From NCBI GenBank assembly GCA_003049465.1, contig PYSS01000207.1:1-36994 (forward strand): a DNA stretch of 36,994 bases, given 5' to 3'. Shown piece by piece: positions 10,078 through 20,612 of the stretch (position 1 is its first letter; the number at the start of each line of letters is the position of its first letter). Source of the stretch: Magnaporthiopsis rhizophila (Eukaryota; Ascomycota; Sordariomycetes; Magnaporthales; Magnaporthaceae). Both the position numbers and the translations under genes were made by a program. The notes under the pieces were generated by a model. It searched no databases. It saw nothing but the letters and a program-made list of their open reading frames with translations, and had not been told where the DNA came from.

Positions 10078-10583
10078 ACGCAATTTTGAGCGGCTCGCCC
10101 TGTCACCTTTTCCTTTCTTTTTTTTTTTTTTTTCTTGCCTCCCTGGACCCTGTTCAGTGGGCCTTTTCCTTGGTTGGTTGGGGATTTCCTTGGGCGTCAT
10201 TGGGCTAGATTGTGATGACCTGCATAAACCGGGGAACGTGGACGGACAAGTAAACATGGCAGAATGAGGGATTTCCTGGCTTATTACTTCCTCTACTTTC
10301 CTTCCACGGAATCGTTATAGAGTATGTAGCGGGAGGTATAAAAATTAAAATAACTGTCATGGAAGAAAACAAGGCCGTGTAAGCTCACGATGGTATATAA
10401 CTACACGCTCTGAGAATCGAATCTACCTACAGGTATCACCAAATGACATGCTACGCCCGACGCCCCCACGTCCCCAAGACGGAAGATTTGCGTGCCCAGA
10501 ACACCCGCTCCCAACACTCACTCCCCAAACTCCCAGCTACCTACCTACCTAGGTACCTAGGTATTCACGACCAGCACTCACCC
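10078..10583. other. Convergent intergenic region
   Basis: The 3' ends of CTP synthase (+) and the transcription factor (-) face each other here. It contains a 16-nt T run (10118-10133), an AT-rich TATAAAAATTAAAATAAC stretch near 10337 that may serve 3'-end formation, and a CCTA/TAGG-rich partly palindromic patch at 10537-10563. Confidence 0.5.
10537..10563. repeat. CTACCTA...TAGGTA palindromic patch
   Basis: Three CTAC units are followed by CTAGGTACCTAGGTA, which is nearly self-complementary. Shorter versions of TACCTA/TAGGTACC occur elsewhere in the intergenic DNA (near 16210-16235, 18650-18675 and 19570-19600). Confidence 0.7.
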
Positions 10584-12635
10584 TCACCCAGGTAACCAGC
10601 CGACACGCTCCATGGGCCACCGGATCCACAGCCTCTCGGCAGGTGACAGGGCCTCATAAATGCCAGCGATCAGGTGCTCGGGCCAGCCCCTCGTCATCCA
10701 GCCGAGCTCGAGCACGCGCAGCAGGACGACAAAGTGTGCAAAGATGGCGAGGGCGACGGGCCGGCGGGCGCGGGCGCGGGCGACAAAGTCGTCCGAGACG
10801 TGGTACATCCAGCCAAAGACGACCTGAGCGCTGCGGTGGCGCGGGTTCATGTCGGCGTCGAAGACGGTGGCGAAGGACGTGGCCAGGGCCGCAAAGGCGG
10901 ACGCGTACACCTCGCGCTCCGGGTCGCCCGCCACCACCTGCTGCCGAATCACGTCGCGCAGGTCGCGCATCGGCTCGCTGCGCGCCGCGAACCCGCCGCC
11001 GCAGACGCCGTTGTTGCTGCCGTTGTCGCTGCCGCCACAGTGCGAGCTCTCACGCCGCGGCCGCCTGCGGCGGACCTGCTCCCCGCCGTTGACGGGAACG
11101 GACCCGTGGTGGTGGTGGTGGTGGTGATGGTTGGCGTCGGCCATGTCCTCGTCGTCGCCGCCGCCGTCGTCCGGCTCAGAGTCCAGCATGTGCTCGTCGC
11201 GCTCCATGTCCTCGGCCGTCGCGTCCGGGCCGAACATCTGGTCGATCAGTCCCCGGTCCTCGGGCGCGCGGGGCCCTTGCGCCCGCTGTGCGGTCTTGGT
11301 GGCCTTCATGACGGAGCGCAGGCCCCTGAAGAACACCAGCCACTCCTCGGTGCTGCTCGCCCCTTGCGGCGCCGCGACCGCCGCCGCCGCCGCCGCCGCC
11401 CCTGCCGTCGTGGCGTAGTCGCCGTGGCTGCTCGCGCTGCCGCCACTGGTCACCGCGAGTCCCCCGTCGCTGTCGTGCACGCCGTCGACGATATCGGGCG
11501 CGCCGCTGGGTGACGGCTCCGCGTCGAAGAGCAGAAAGCTGCCGGGCTGGGGCCCGCGGGCAAAGATGTAGAGGCAGGTGAGGCTGGTGAAGACGTGCAG
11601 AGCGTCCGAGTTGCCGTCGTTGAAGTCGCCGAGCAGAGGGGTGGCCAGGCGCAGCGACACGTCCCAGTGCTCGTCGACCTTGCGCCGCAGCATGTGGCGG
11701 CGTGCCGGGTCGGCGGCCAGCTGGACCATGTGCAAGCCCGCGACGGCCAGGATGGCGTGCAGCACAAAGGGGTGGCTGAAGCCGGTCTGCGGGGCCGTGA
11801 TGGCCCAGAAGCGCTGGATGGTGCGGGCGTGCCCAAACGTGACGGCCGTGAAGGTCACGAAGTGGTGGAACAGCTCCAGGTCCGTAATGTCGAGGCCGCC
11901 GCCGCCGCCGCCGCCCCCGGCGCTCATGAAGCCGCCTGCTGAGAAGGTGCCGCTTCCGAGGCTGACCCGTCGGTCGATGGGTGAGTGGAAGGGCGGCGGG
12001 CCGCCAACCAATCCTGCGGAGCTGGGTGGATGTTGGGGCCCTGCACTTGGAGGCCCTGAGTCCGGCTGCCCGAGGGCCGCCCGCGGACTCGAGGCGGCCA
12101 GGGCGAGAGTGCCGAGGCTTCCGAGTGGGAAGAGGCCAAAGGTGGGAGTGCGCCCGCCGCCGCCCATTGCCTGCTGAGGCTGCTGCTGCTGCTGCTGCTG
12201 CGGGGACCGGATCGGAGGCAGCCCGTCAGCAAAGACGGGCGGCGCTTGGGTAGTGATGCTTGGCGGGACGCTGACATCGACGGGCCCGGGAGCGGCGGCT
12301 GGGCCGGAGGCTGGCGTCGACCCGGCTGTACTGAGGCTGCAGATGAGCCCCCGAATAACGCAGTTTGAGCATGCCGGCCTCAGCTCATCACACTTTTGGA
12401 GGAGGGTGAGTGAGTTTGTCAACAGGTTTGTTTCGTCAAGGACAATGATAAGATCAGCACACTTTTGACGACAAGACGCGGGGTTTGCGTCTCGTCCCAG
12501 GGGGCCGTAGAAAGATAACGAGCGTACCTTGATACGCCTACCCTTGCAGTAGGTGCAGCCAAATCGAGACTTGCGGTGCGTCCTACGTCTTGCGACAGGC
12601 GGAGGCGGGCCATCGGCTGCCTCAATCGGCGCCAT
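10584..12635 (-). CDS. Zn(II)2Cys6 fungal transcription factor
   Basis: Two exons, 12635-12528 and 12392-10584, joined across a 135-nt GTACGC...AAAAG intron, giving 638 aa. The intron splits the binuclear zinc cluster after Lys36. The spliced product has Cys27, Cys30, Cys37, Cys44, Cys47 and Cys54 (CTYCKGRRIK, then CDELRPACSNC), preceded by a basic RRRTHRKSR arm. A low-complexity Pro/Ala/Gln/Gly linker follows. The regulatory domain begins near residue 207 with LELFHHFVTFTAVTFG, typical of UPC2/ECM22-like and related C6 regulators (fungal_trans_2 type). A run of eight His lies near residue 460, next to an Asp/Glu-rich stretch. It is nuclear; targets are unknown. It is co-oriented with the permease and FMN dehydrogenase behind it. 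The intron is a multiple of three and stop-free. Confidence 0.9.
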   Translation of the reverse strand: MAPIEAADGPPPPVARRRTHRKSRFGCTYCKGRRIKVRSLSFYGPLGRDANPASCRQKCADLIIVLDETNLLTNSLTLLQKCDELRPACSNCVIRGLICSLSTAGSTPASGPAAAPGPVDVSVPPSITTQAPPVFADGLPPIRSPQQQQQQQPQQAMGGGGRTPTFGLFPLGSLGTLALAASSPRAALGQPDSGPPSAGPQHPPSSAGLVGGPPPFHSPIDRRVSLGSGTFSAGGFMSAGGGGGGGGLDITDLELFHHFVTFTAVTFGHARTIQRFWAITAPQTGFSHPFVLHAILAVAGLHMVQLAADPARRHMLRRKVDEHWDVSLRLATPLLGDFNDGNSDALHVFTSLTCLYIFARGPQPGSFLLFDAEPSPSGAPDIVDGVHDSDGGLAVTSGGSASSHGDYATTAGAAAAAAAVAAPQGASSTEEWLVFFRGLRSVMKATKTAQRAQGPRAPEDRGLIDQMFGPDATAEDMERDEHMLDSEPDDGGGDDEDMADANHHHHHHHHGSVPVNGGEQVRRRRPRRESSHCGGSDNGSNNGVCGGGFAARSEPMRDLRDVIRQQVVAGDPEREVYASAFAALATSFATVFDADMNPRHRSAQVVFGWMYHVSDDFVARARARRPVALAIFAHFVVLLRVLELGWMTRGWPEHLIAGIYEALSPAERLWIRWPMERVGWLPG
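12393..12527 (-). other. In-frame, stop-free intron within the zinc cluster
   Basis: Donor GTACGC directly follows the AAG codon of the IK motif and acceptor AAAAG directly precedes TGT (Cys37). The 135 nt keep the frame and contain no stop, so retention would insert 45 residues between the second and third zinc-binding cysteines. Confidence 0.85.
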
Positions 12636-13606
12636 CTCGGCCGCGGCGAGGCAGCCAGTTTGGCGCAGCCTTTTGCCTTCTTTCCTTGGGGATCTTTTTT
12701 AGGTTTTCTCTTCTTTAAGGGAAAGGCTTCCGCCGAGGACAGAAACGAGCGTATTCCCAAACGCCCCCTCCCCAGGGACCAAGGACCAAACTGCTTGCTG
12801 GGTGGTGTTGTGATGGAGACCTCGCAGGCCCGAAACACGGGTTGATAGGCGTATGGCGTATCATCCACACACGCAGAAACTCCGCATTCGAGGATGTTGC
12901 GGGGGGGGGCGGACGCGGTCTTTGAAGGGAAGTGAGTGGGTGCCAGGAAACGCAAGCCCCCCAGCTACGCGCGTGCGACCTTGTGCGGAGCAAGCGACAC
13001 CAAGTGTTAAGGCAATGCGAGGCGAGATTGCCAGGAACCGCGCGGTGAAGACGAGCAGGACGCTAACAAAACCGGGGCCTTCTTGCGCACGTGCCAATCT
13101 CTACCGAGGTCTGTTTTTAGCGGGAGGGGTTGGGGTACAGGGGTGTCAACGATGACCTGCAGCTGCCACCTGTCGCCAATGGCCTGGTAGCCAGCCATTG
13201 ATTGAGTGATTCCCGTCCATCCGTCCGGGGAACTGACGGGATCCTGCGTGTGAGCCGCCGCGGAACCATCGGCGTGATAGTTGCGCCGCCCCGAAAACGT
13301 GTTCTCCCAAGGTAGCCGCTAGTCACCTAATTTCAGACGTCGAACGTTGTCCCTGATGGCTCGGGCCTTGTTTGACTCAAGACAGACACCAGCGTGAATC
13401 TTTGACATTAGGTTAGGGGCACGGGAAAAACTTTGCCAATGAAAACCCATCAATGATGTGTCGTTCAATTTCCGACTCGTGTAATTCCCGAGACGTGCTA
13501 GCTCCATTAACTGCCTCACCCATGTTGACGCCCAGATCCCGCAGCTAGTGAGCAATTCAACCGACGGCTGCCCGCCCAGCAGACAACACGGAAGCTACTG
13601 ACACCC
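12636..13606. other. Intergenic between regulator and permease
   Basis: No recognised gene. It holds the regulator's upstream region, including an A/G-rich patch and a 10-G run near 12900. Short frames show no motif. Confidence 0.45.
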
Positions 13607-14262
13607 TCACAGCAGGTACCTAAACCCACCAGCCACCTGCGCCGGCGTCGGCCCGTTCTTGCCCAGGTCCCCCTCGCCCCGCTCGATCTTGGCGTTCTGC
13701 CGGCCCAGGTACACGCGCGTGGCGGCCGCGAAGCCGATGGCGACGCCCGTTGCGGCCAGGTTGACGATGAAGGCGACCAGGTACCGGGGCCCGCCGCCGT
13801 ACAGGTAGCTGGCCCAGATGTTGGGGGTGTTGCAGAGCGCGTTGATCAGCGCGATGGCGCTGGCGCGCTTGCTCGCCGGCTGGGCCAGCGTGCCCGTGAT
13901 CCACGACAGCGTCACGACCGTGCTCGAGTAGGAGGACGCCGGCAGCAGCATCATGGCCGTGTAGCGCGCGCCCGTGCTCAGCGTCGACACGGCGATCACG
14001 TTGGCCGTCAGCGTCACGAACAGCGGCGCCACGATGTGCCAGAACCGCTCCTGCGTCCGGTCCGAGTGGAAGCCGTTGGCGAGCATGCAGATGACGCAGA
14101 GGATGAAGGGCGGCGCCGTCAGCCCGTAGGTCGTGTTGCGGTCGTATCCGAGACCGCCGACCACTGAGGGGAAGAAGTTGACGACGGCGCCGACGATATA
14201 GGTCTGTAGGTTTTTTTTTTTTTCTCAGTGTCAGTCATCATCGTCTTTTATAATGGTCCACG

Positions 14263-14300
<38 letters not shown>

Positions 14301-15416
14301 ATGCTGAATGACAGACACAAAAAGAGGGCGACGGTGAAATCTCCTTCTGCGGCGCCATCGAGATGGCCGGAATCATCACCATCAACTNTCTTAGCGTCAG
14401 TCAGCGCCAGCGTCAAGCCCCGCATGGCCGTGATCTCGTCCGAGTTGTCCTCCTGCCCCTGGTCCGACACGAAATTCCACTGCACCCACTCGCACCCGAG
14501 CTGCGACAGCGTCGCAATCTTCTTGTTGGAGTTTGGCAGCACAAACGCGAACGCGGCGGCGAGGCCGGTCGTCGTGATGCCCTCGACCAGAAACAGCCAG
14601 CGCCAGCCGGCGAGCCCGTGCCTGCCGTCGAGGTTCAGGATGCCGATGGCGAACAGGCCGCCAAAGGCGTTGCCGAGCTGCGACCCGGAGAACAGGATCG
14701 CGGTCCTCAGGGCGTACTGCCGGCGGTTGTAGAAGAGCGAGAGGAAGAAGAGCGCGCCGGGGAAGAAGATGGCCTCGACGAAGCCGAGGAAGACGCGTGC
14801 GGCGAGCAGTCCACCGTCTGTGATAACACACACACCTTTTGGTTAGCATTTTCTAGGCACGGCTTCGGAACGCCGAGGACGGGGACTCACAGTTGTGCAC
14901 CACGGCCATCAGGGCGCTGATGACGCCCCATGCTCCCATGCCGGCGCAGATGTACAGCCCGGGCCAGGTGATTTTGTTGACGATCATGTTTGAAGGGATC
15001 TGCATCAGGACTGTTTCTCTGATCAACAACCCTCCACTCCCAGCCTTCTCTTCTTTTGTTTTCCCGCCATATCACTCACTGTAGCCAACAAAAAGTATCG
15101 ACACGGCCGTCTGGTAGTCGACGGTGCCGAGGTTGAGGTCCTTGTCGATGCCGGCCAGCTTGGCCGACGCGATGTTCTGCCGGTCCAGGTAGTTGAGGAT
15201 GTACATGATGACCATGATGGGCATGATGACCAGGTCCATCTTGAGCGTCGCCCGCCTGCCCAGCCGGTCGTACTCCTCCCGGCTCAGCGCGGCCAGGGAA
15301 GCCGGCATGACGACGGCGCCGACCCGGGGCGCATCCGTATCCGCCTTCTCGTTGGCATCGTCGTCGTAGTGCTCCACCGACGGCGGGCGCTTCGTGGCAT
15401 CGTGGTCGTCGGACAT
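13607..15416 (-). CDS. MFS permease, anion:cation symporter (Dal5/allantoate-type) family
   Basis: Plasma-membrane proton-coupled carrier; this family carries small carboxylates, vitamins, allantoate or ureidosuccinate. Exons: 15416-15080, 15010-14891, 14817 to about 14390, and 14203-13607. The first three junctions are clean (GTGAGT donors, CAG acceptors). Motifs: ILNYLDRQNIASAKLAG after TM1, ILMQIPSNM, NYGGLLAARVFLGFVEA and GAVVNFFPSVVGGLGYDR, with a typical C-terminal NAKIERGE region. Joined exons give about 493 codons, near the family's ~500. About ten residues of one membrane segment after ALTDAK cannot be read: the sequence there has an N (14388), a 37-nt run and a second T run, with no good donor. 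So the gene may be intact but mis-sequenced, or broken. Substrate unknown; neighbouring dehydrogenase hints at an organic acid. Confidence 0.88.
14204..14389 (-). other. Unresolved segment of the permease gene
   Basis: It contains an N at 14388, a 37-nt A run on the plus strand (14263-14299) and a 13-nt T run (14211-14223). The acceptor CTACAG ahead of the last exon is good, but no matching donor is seen next to the ALTDAK codons. The expected coding for roughly ten transmembrane residues is missing or scrambled. Confidence 0.8.
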
Positions 15417-16472
15417 GCTTGCTGGGCTCTTATCTCTAACTAACAGGAGTATCCTCGCTTCAGCGCTGGGCAGCCCTCTCCTTGACACCAGACCCCGAAG
15501 TCGGCTCTCCTCGTCCCTTTTAAGCCTCGCAACCGTAGGGCCGCGAGGCGCGAGTCACTCCGAATATGGCCCGACGCATCCCCCCATAGTGGAGATATCC
15601 ACTGCTTCTCAGGGCACTAGAAGGATTCGATCCTGTTCCCCGTTCTCTCCAGAATTAGCGGCTCTGCTGCACAAGGATGATCCCCTCAATTTTGGTGGGT
15701 TTTGATGTTCTTTCTTCGGTATAAGTCCAAGATCAACGTCCCCATTTTTGCATCGGGCCTTCTCTTGGCGATATGAGGGGTCGTCTGATGTCGGCCCGGC
15801 GAGGACTATCCCCGGTGCTGTTCTCGAGAGTGGACCTGGCAGCAACTCATGATCAATCACGAAACAAGGGCTTGGAACAGTCACAGGAGCATCATGGACA
15901 CTGCTCCCCATTCTACCTCCCTTCCACCGACGACATCCCGCCCCAGCTTTGTTGGGGTCAGCAATCAAGACTATGAGCAAATTAGCGACAGAAATCGGCC
16001 CTGGGTGGGGAGTTAGTGTCCCGAGGTCTCGGCAAGTTTCGCAATTCCCTCAACTCCAAGTTGCGGGGAGACTCCGCACCACCTACCCTGTGGAATGAGC
16101 ATTGGGTCCAGCTCGCTCGTTTTCTCTCTTCATATCTGAGGTTCATCTCTTTTTAATTTCGCAAAGGGAAAGTCGCTGCTGCCTCAGGTGGCACACCAAG
16201 CTGGCCGGTACCTCGGAAAGTTTGTCAGGTACCTCCTCATCCCAACGCTCAAAGTTCAGCGAATTGCCTCTTCCGGAAGCTTTCCTGTCCTGTGATTGGA
16301 CCGTCGATTTGGGCTGGCGTTCCGGCGCAGAATGGCGTGCCAGTCCTTCCAGAACGCCTTCCTGTCCTAGTATTTGTGGTCCCTCGTTGCCCTACCAGCA
16401 GCCTCCTCCTGTGTATCCATAGTATTTCCCCATGAACCTCATCCTATCCCCTCATGTCCCCACTCCGCTGGT
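15417..16472. other. Intergenic, permease promoter side
   Basis: No recognised gene. This is the upstream region of the permease and the downstream region of the FMN dehydrogenase. Two GGTACCTC-type motifs occur near 16208-16235. Short frames only. Confidence 0.45.
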
Positions 16473-18046
16473 TCACATCTTGCTCTTGGGCTGCACCTCG
16501 CTCTCCAGCCGCTCAACGTTCACCATCTGGGGCACCAGCTCGTCCAAGTTGGTGGCGCCCAAAAGCGCCATGCTGGTCTCGATCTCGTTGCGCAGCATAT
16601 TGATCAGCCGGACCACGCCTTGCTGGCCGTAGGAACAGGTCAGCGCGTACAGCGCGGGGCGTCCGATGCCCACGGCCGACGCGCCCAGAGCCAAGGCCTT
16701 GATGACGTCGGTTCCACGGCGGAAGCCGCCGTCGATGAAAATCTCGAACTTCTTTCTGATCTCGGGGTCGGTTACTAGGTGTGCGGCGTGCCTGCGGATC
16801 TCTAGGAGAACCATGAGGGGGGACTGCGCCGTGTCCAACGACCGGCCGCCGTGGTTAGACAGCACGATGCCGTCCACGCCGTGATTATAAGCCTCCACGG
16901 CGTCCTCGACCGTCTGAACGCCCTTCAAGACGAGAGGCAGGCTGGTCGTCTCCCGGATCCACGCGAGGTCGGCCCACGTCAGGCGTGGGTTCAGGAGGTG
17001 GGCGCTGCCGGCCTTGGCGATGCCTTGAGACAGCATAGCATCCTCCCCCCAGTTGGCGACCTTGGCGCGGTCGTCACGCTCCCGGCGGCCGATCACGGGA
17101 CTGTCGACAGTCAGGAAGACGGCGCAGACGCCGAGAGCCTCGGCCTTGCGGAGGAGAGCGCGCGTCTTGTCGTAGTCCTGGCCCGTGTACAGCTGCAGGG
17201 CCAGCGGCTGCTGGTGGCCGACGCGCCAGGCAAAGACCTCTTCGTGGTTCGCAGTTGTCGGCATGCACCAGAGGATCCCCTCGCTGCCGCAGGCCCGCGT
17301 GATGCAGACGTCGCCCTTCATGTGGGCGTAGCGGCTCTGGCCGGTAGGGCTGATGTAGATGGGGAGCGACGAGGGCCGGCCCAGAATCTTCCGCGTCGTG
17401 TCGATGCGGCCCACGTCCCGGAGAACGCGCGGCCGAAAAGTGATACGCGAGAAGATGCTCTGCGCTTCGCGGAGGGAGACCTCGTCCTCCGCCCCTGACG
17501 AGTAGTAGGCCAAGGCCTCCGGGGATAGGTAGGTCTTGGCAGCCTGCTCGAAATCCTGGATGTTGAGTATGGCGTTCAGGGGCGGGTAGGGCAGCCTGAT
17601 GTCGAGGTTGAGGTCCAGTTCACTGGGAGGTCGGTTGACGATCTTTACGGCCATTTCCTGGTCACACTTGCCAATGAGGCAAGCCGGTGGCAGAGTTCTC
17701 TCCACCAAAGTCTTGTCGTGGGCGCCGTCATACGACGGCGTCAGGTCGCTTCCAGCGTGCTTCAAAATTATTTGTGCGCCGCCAGGATGGGTATTGAGGA
17801 AGTCTGTGGAGGAGACAGTAAAGTGAGCACCCGAACGACTACACAGAAGCCAGGATCGCCAAGCAGATAGTGTCACTTACCGGTCACGTCCCAGACTTTA
17901 TCATAGATGACAACCCAGCACGACTCCTTCGTGTTGTGCTGGCTCAGCTCGTCATAGCTGACCTCGTTGCTCAAGGCCTTGATATCGGGGGAATTCAGAT
18001 TGGCCTGCGCCTGGACCTTGCGCAGCCTGTGCTGATCGCCAGACAT
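16473..18046 (-). CDS. Cytochrome b5-FMN alpha-hydroxyacid dehydrogenase (flavocytochrome b2-like)
   Basis: Oxidises an L-2-hydroxy acid such as lactate, passing electrons from FMN to heme b2. Exons 18046-17881 and 17803-16473, intron GTAAGT...CACAG of 77 nt, 498 aa. The N-terminal cytochrome b5 domain has the heme ligands His61 (in THPGG) and probably His84 (GAHDKT). The FMN TIM barrel from about residue 110 keeps the family's active site: YYSSGAEDE, LQLYTG, TVDSP, LKGVQ (Lys) and SNHGGRSLD (His373 and Arg376), then IDGGFRRGTDV. The segment SPTGQSRYAHMKGD departs from the common SPTALGKLGHP form. I chose the start MSGDQHRL; no mitochondrial presequence like that of yeast CYB2 is evident, although the frame is open upstream, so the cellular location is uncertain. 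Confidence 0.93.
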
Positions 18047-20087
18047 CTTGGACAGGCCGGTCTGGCCGATGGAAACAAGGCGACGCGCCTTGCAGAGCTG
18101 AATCGAAGTAAGAAGAAAAAGGAGTAATACCGAAACTTGGATAGGAAGTGTTGTTGAACGCTGCCAAGCAAGGAGGACAGGTCTGAAGTCGGTCGATTCC
18201 CCGGAGCATGCGTGGTGGAGAAGATGATTTGCAAGGTCAGAGAGATCTGGGACGAGGAAGCATGCAAGAAGAACTTGGCAAGATTTGATATCTGGGGAAG
18301 AAGTTGGGTGGTGCGCTGGACCATCCTTCTCCACCAAGAGTGGGGGTACACCACCTCCATTGGGCTTGAGCAAGCCTCAATTCCTGACCTTCAGCAACTC
18401 GCCGCGGCAACGATGGTTTTGGCCATACCGATAGCAAGAGGACACGACCTACGCCCCCCGGTCCCCGCCCCTCGTTGGGCATTTGCATCCTCCACCATTA
18501 ATATAGCCACCCCTTGCTGCTCTGCTTCTTCTGTTCCAGGTCTTGCACAAGCATGTTGGTTACGTACAACGAGCGACGCTGGGGTGAGTTTTTCCCCTTC
18601 ACTTCCTTAGGTCTGGGGAAGTCAGGCCTACCAACCTCAATACTAATATACCTACGTACCTAAGGTACCTACCTATTTAAGCTTGTAATGTCGGATAGAG
18701 AACCTAACCCGATGATATGGAGCAAGTTTCGTCGAAACGACGGCTCTTATTGGTTCCAGGGCAGCCAGATCGGGGTGAGGGATGCCGTCCTGTGGCCACC
18801 AGCACAGGTCTGCATTCTCGACACTGCTGGATACGAAATCCGAGACCTTGCACTCAACCTTGTATTCCAGGACACGCAGTTGACATAAACACCAAGAACC
18901 CACGGGGAAACGGATCAAGTGGGCATTGCCAGAGCGTCCATCCATCCGACTACCTCCTCCGGGCCGCCGAGGCTCGCGCTCCAGCCACCCGGCCACCAGG
19001 ATTGCTCTGCTCCGGATAAAAGGACGAGGAACGCACTTACATAGCCAGACCAGCCCAAAGACTCAGTCTCGCGGCTTCCCAGCCCTCATATATCGAACGA
19101 CACCGCGACCGCTTCAAGGCCCTCGCCTGACCGCAGAACGCCCATCGCCCCAGGCATGAAACCACGGAGACAGTCACGTTCGTTGGACTAGATACACTCA
19201 AAATTTCATGGCAGAAACCCTCGATTTATATGCCCAGCGCCCGAATGGCAAGCTAGGCCACGGTCCAGAGCGAGCGCGCACCAAACCTCCGCATCCCAAC
19301 TGCTACCCCTTTATGGATGCTACAGGGCAGGCAAGAGGGCATTACCACGCCAAGGAATTGTCGGCTCCCAAGCAGTCAAGCGAAAATCATACGTTGGCAT
19401 CGCGAGTCCAGTTTTGATGAGTTGCCACAGGAGCTACGGTATTGGGGTCAGGGGGCTATGCCTTCAGGTTCAGATCGTGATATTGGTTGTGCCATCTCTC
19501 ACGACTCCATCTCCAGCGGATTACCGCTTTGCGCAGGCCAACGTGGATTTTCACATCAAGTCCAAAAGAAGGTAGGTGGTATCTACCTACCCACCTGGAA
19601 CGCAACGCAGCACACGCCGTCGTTCCGCGATGCGCATTGCGTGTGGAGATTGCTGCGGGCCCGCATCGATCGATCCAGTTCTGGGCAATCTCTCCTCAGG
19701 CGCGAAGTTCGGGGATCCCGCAAAACCCACTGAATCGCTTCTTCACAGGCTTCTCCTTACGGGGCGGCGCTATCACACGGTTCCAGCACGAATACGAGTA
19801 GATTGCCCATCGGGACGTTGCTTTGCCCACACCACGCAGATTACCTGACCTCCCTTTTCATGCAGGAGGCTATGTACGCTTCAGGAGGCACGCTCCCAGC
19901 CCCTATCGCATCACGATCACGTCAATCATAAAAAGGACCGATCCGCGGTCTCTTCTTGGGTGAGCCTTGTTTTCGCATCATCATGTCACGCCTCGCCCAG
20001 CCAGACCATCAAGATCACCATCCCAGGTCCTGACATTCCTTTGCCGACAAGACAAACAGACGATCGACCTCAGAAGCCGCAGCAAAG
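18047..20087. other. Gene-free stretch
   Basis: No recognised gene in about 2 kb. Present are TACCTA/TAGGTACC-type motifs at 18650-18675 and 19570-19600, and short motif-free frames. The promoter of the small secreted protein lies at the right end. Confidence 0.45.
19928..19935 (+). promoter_or_regulatory. TATA-like element for the small secreted protein
   Basis: ATAAAAAG lies about 160 nt upstream of the ATG at 20088, in a plausible core-promoter position. Assigned on sequence and spacing only. Confidence 0.4.
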
Positions 20088-20612
20088 ATGTACTTCCCCG
20101 CCGCCGTCGCCTTCGTGCTCGCCGCCGCCTCGAGCGCGCTGGCCCTGCCGGCCCCCGCCGCCGACAACGCCGCCAAGGTCCTGGTCAAGGTGGACCTCCC
20201 GGCCCCCGGCAACTGGCTCGCGACCTCGAGCCTCTTCCCCGGGAATCTGATCGCCTCATACCACGGGGACGTGGACAAATATACCGCATCGAGCTGGAAC
20301 GCCTACGTCCTGGAAAAGTGCCAGGGCTACAAGGCCTGCACCTCCACTGCCAGCTATCAAGGTATGCTACCTGCTCTGCTTCCTTGTCTTTGCCTACATA
20401 GTCTTGTGGATCTACGCAAGTACTTTTGACAACCTTTGCTAACCGGCGCGACACCCATCGACGGCATAGGCACCAACAGCGGAAGCACCGGCGGGCGCTA
20501 CTGGTTCGGCGAGGTCTACCGTGGTGGCCCGACCACCCCCGCCAACTACGAGCGCGTCACTGACCCGGCGTTCGGCATCACCGACTCCCAGATGTACACC
20601 GTCAAGGCTTAG
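20088..20612 (+). CDS. Small secreted protein, uncharacterised
   Basis: Two exons, 20088-20361 and 20470-20612, with a GTATGC...CATAG intron of 108 nt; the joined product is 138 aa. A clear signal peptide (MYFPAAVAFVLAAASSALA, cut near residue 19) is followed by about 119 mature residues. Only two cysteines are visible, in LEKCQGYKACT. Later motifs are GRYWFGEVYRGG and DSQMYTV. I do not recognise the family; the aromatic/Gly C-terminal half resembles conserved small secreted proteins seen in ascomycetes but I cannot name one. Codon use is strongly GC-biased like its neighbours. The ATG is well supported because it starts the signal peptide, and both splice sites keep the frame. Could be an effector-like or cell-wall protein; no function is claimed. 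Confidence 0.75.

Noticed and set aside
9343..10257. 304-codon open frame antisense to CTP synthase
   Set aside because: Same cause: codon bias of the real gene opens the opposite strand. The translation is Ala/Val/Leu/Asp-rich and has no domain.
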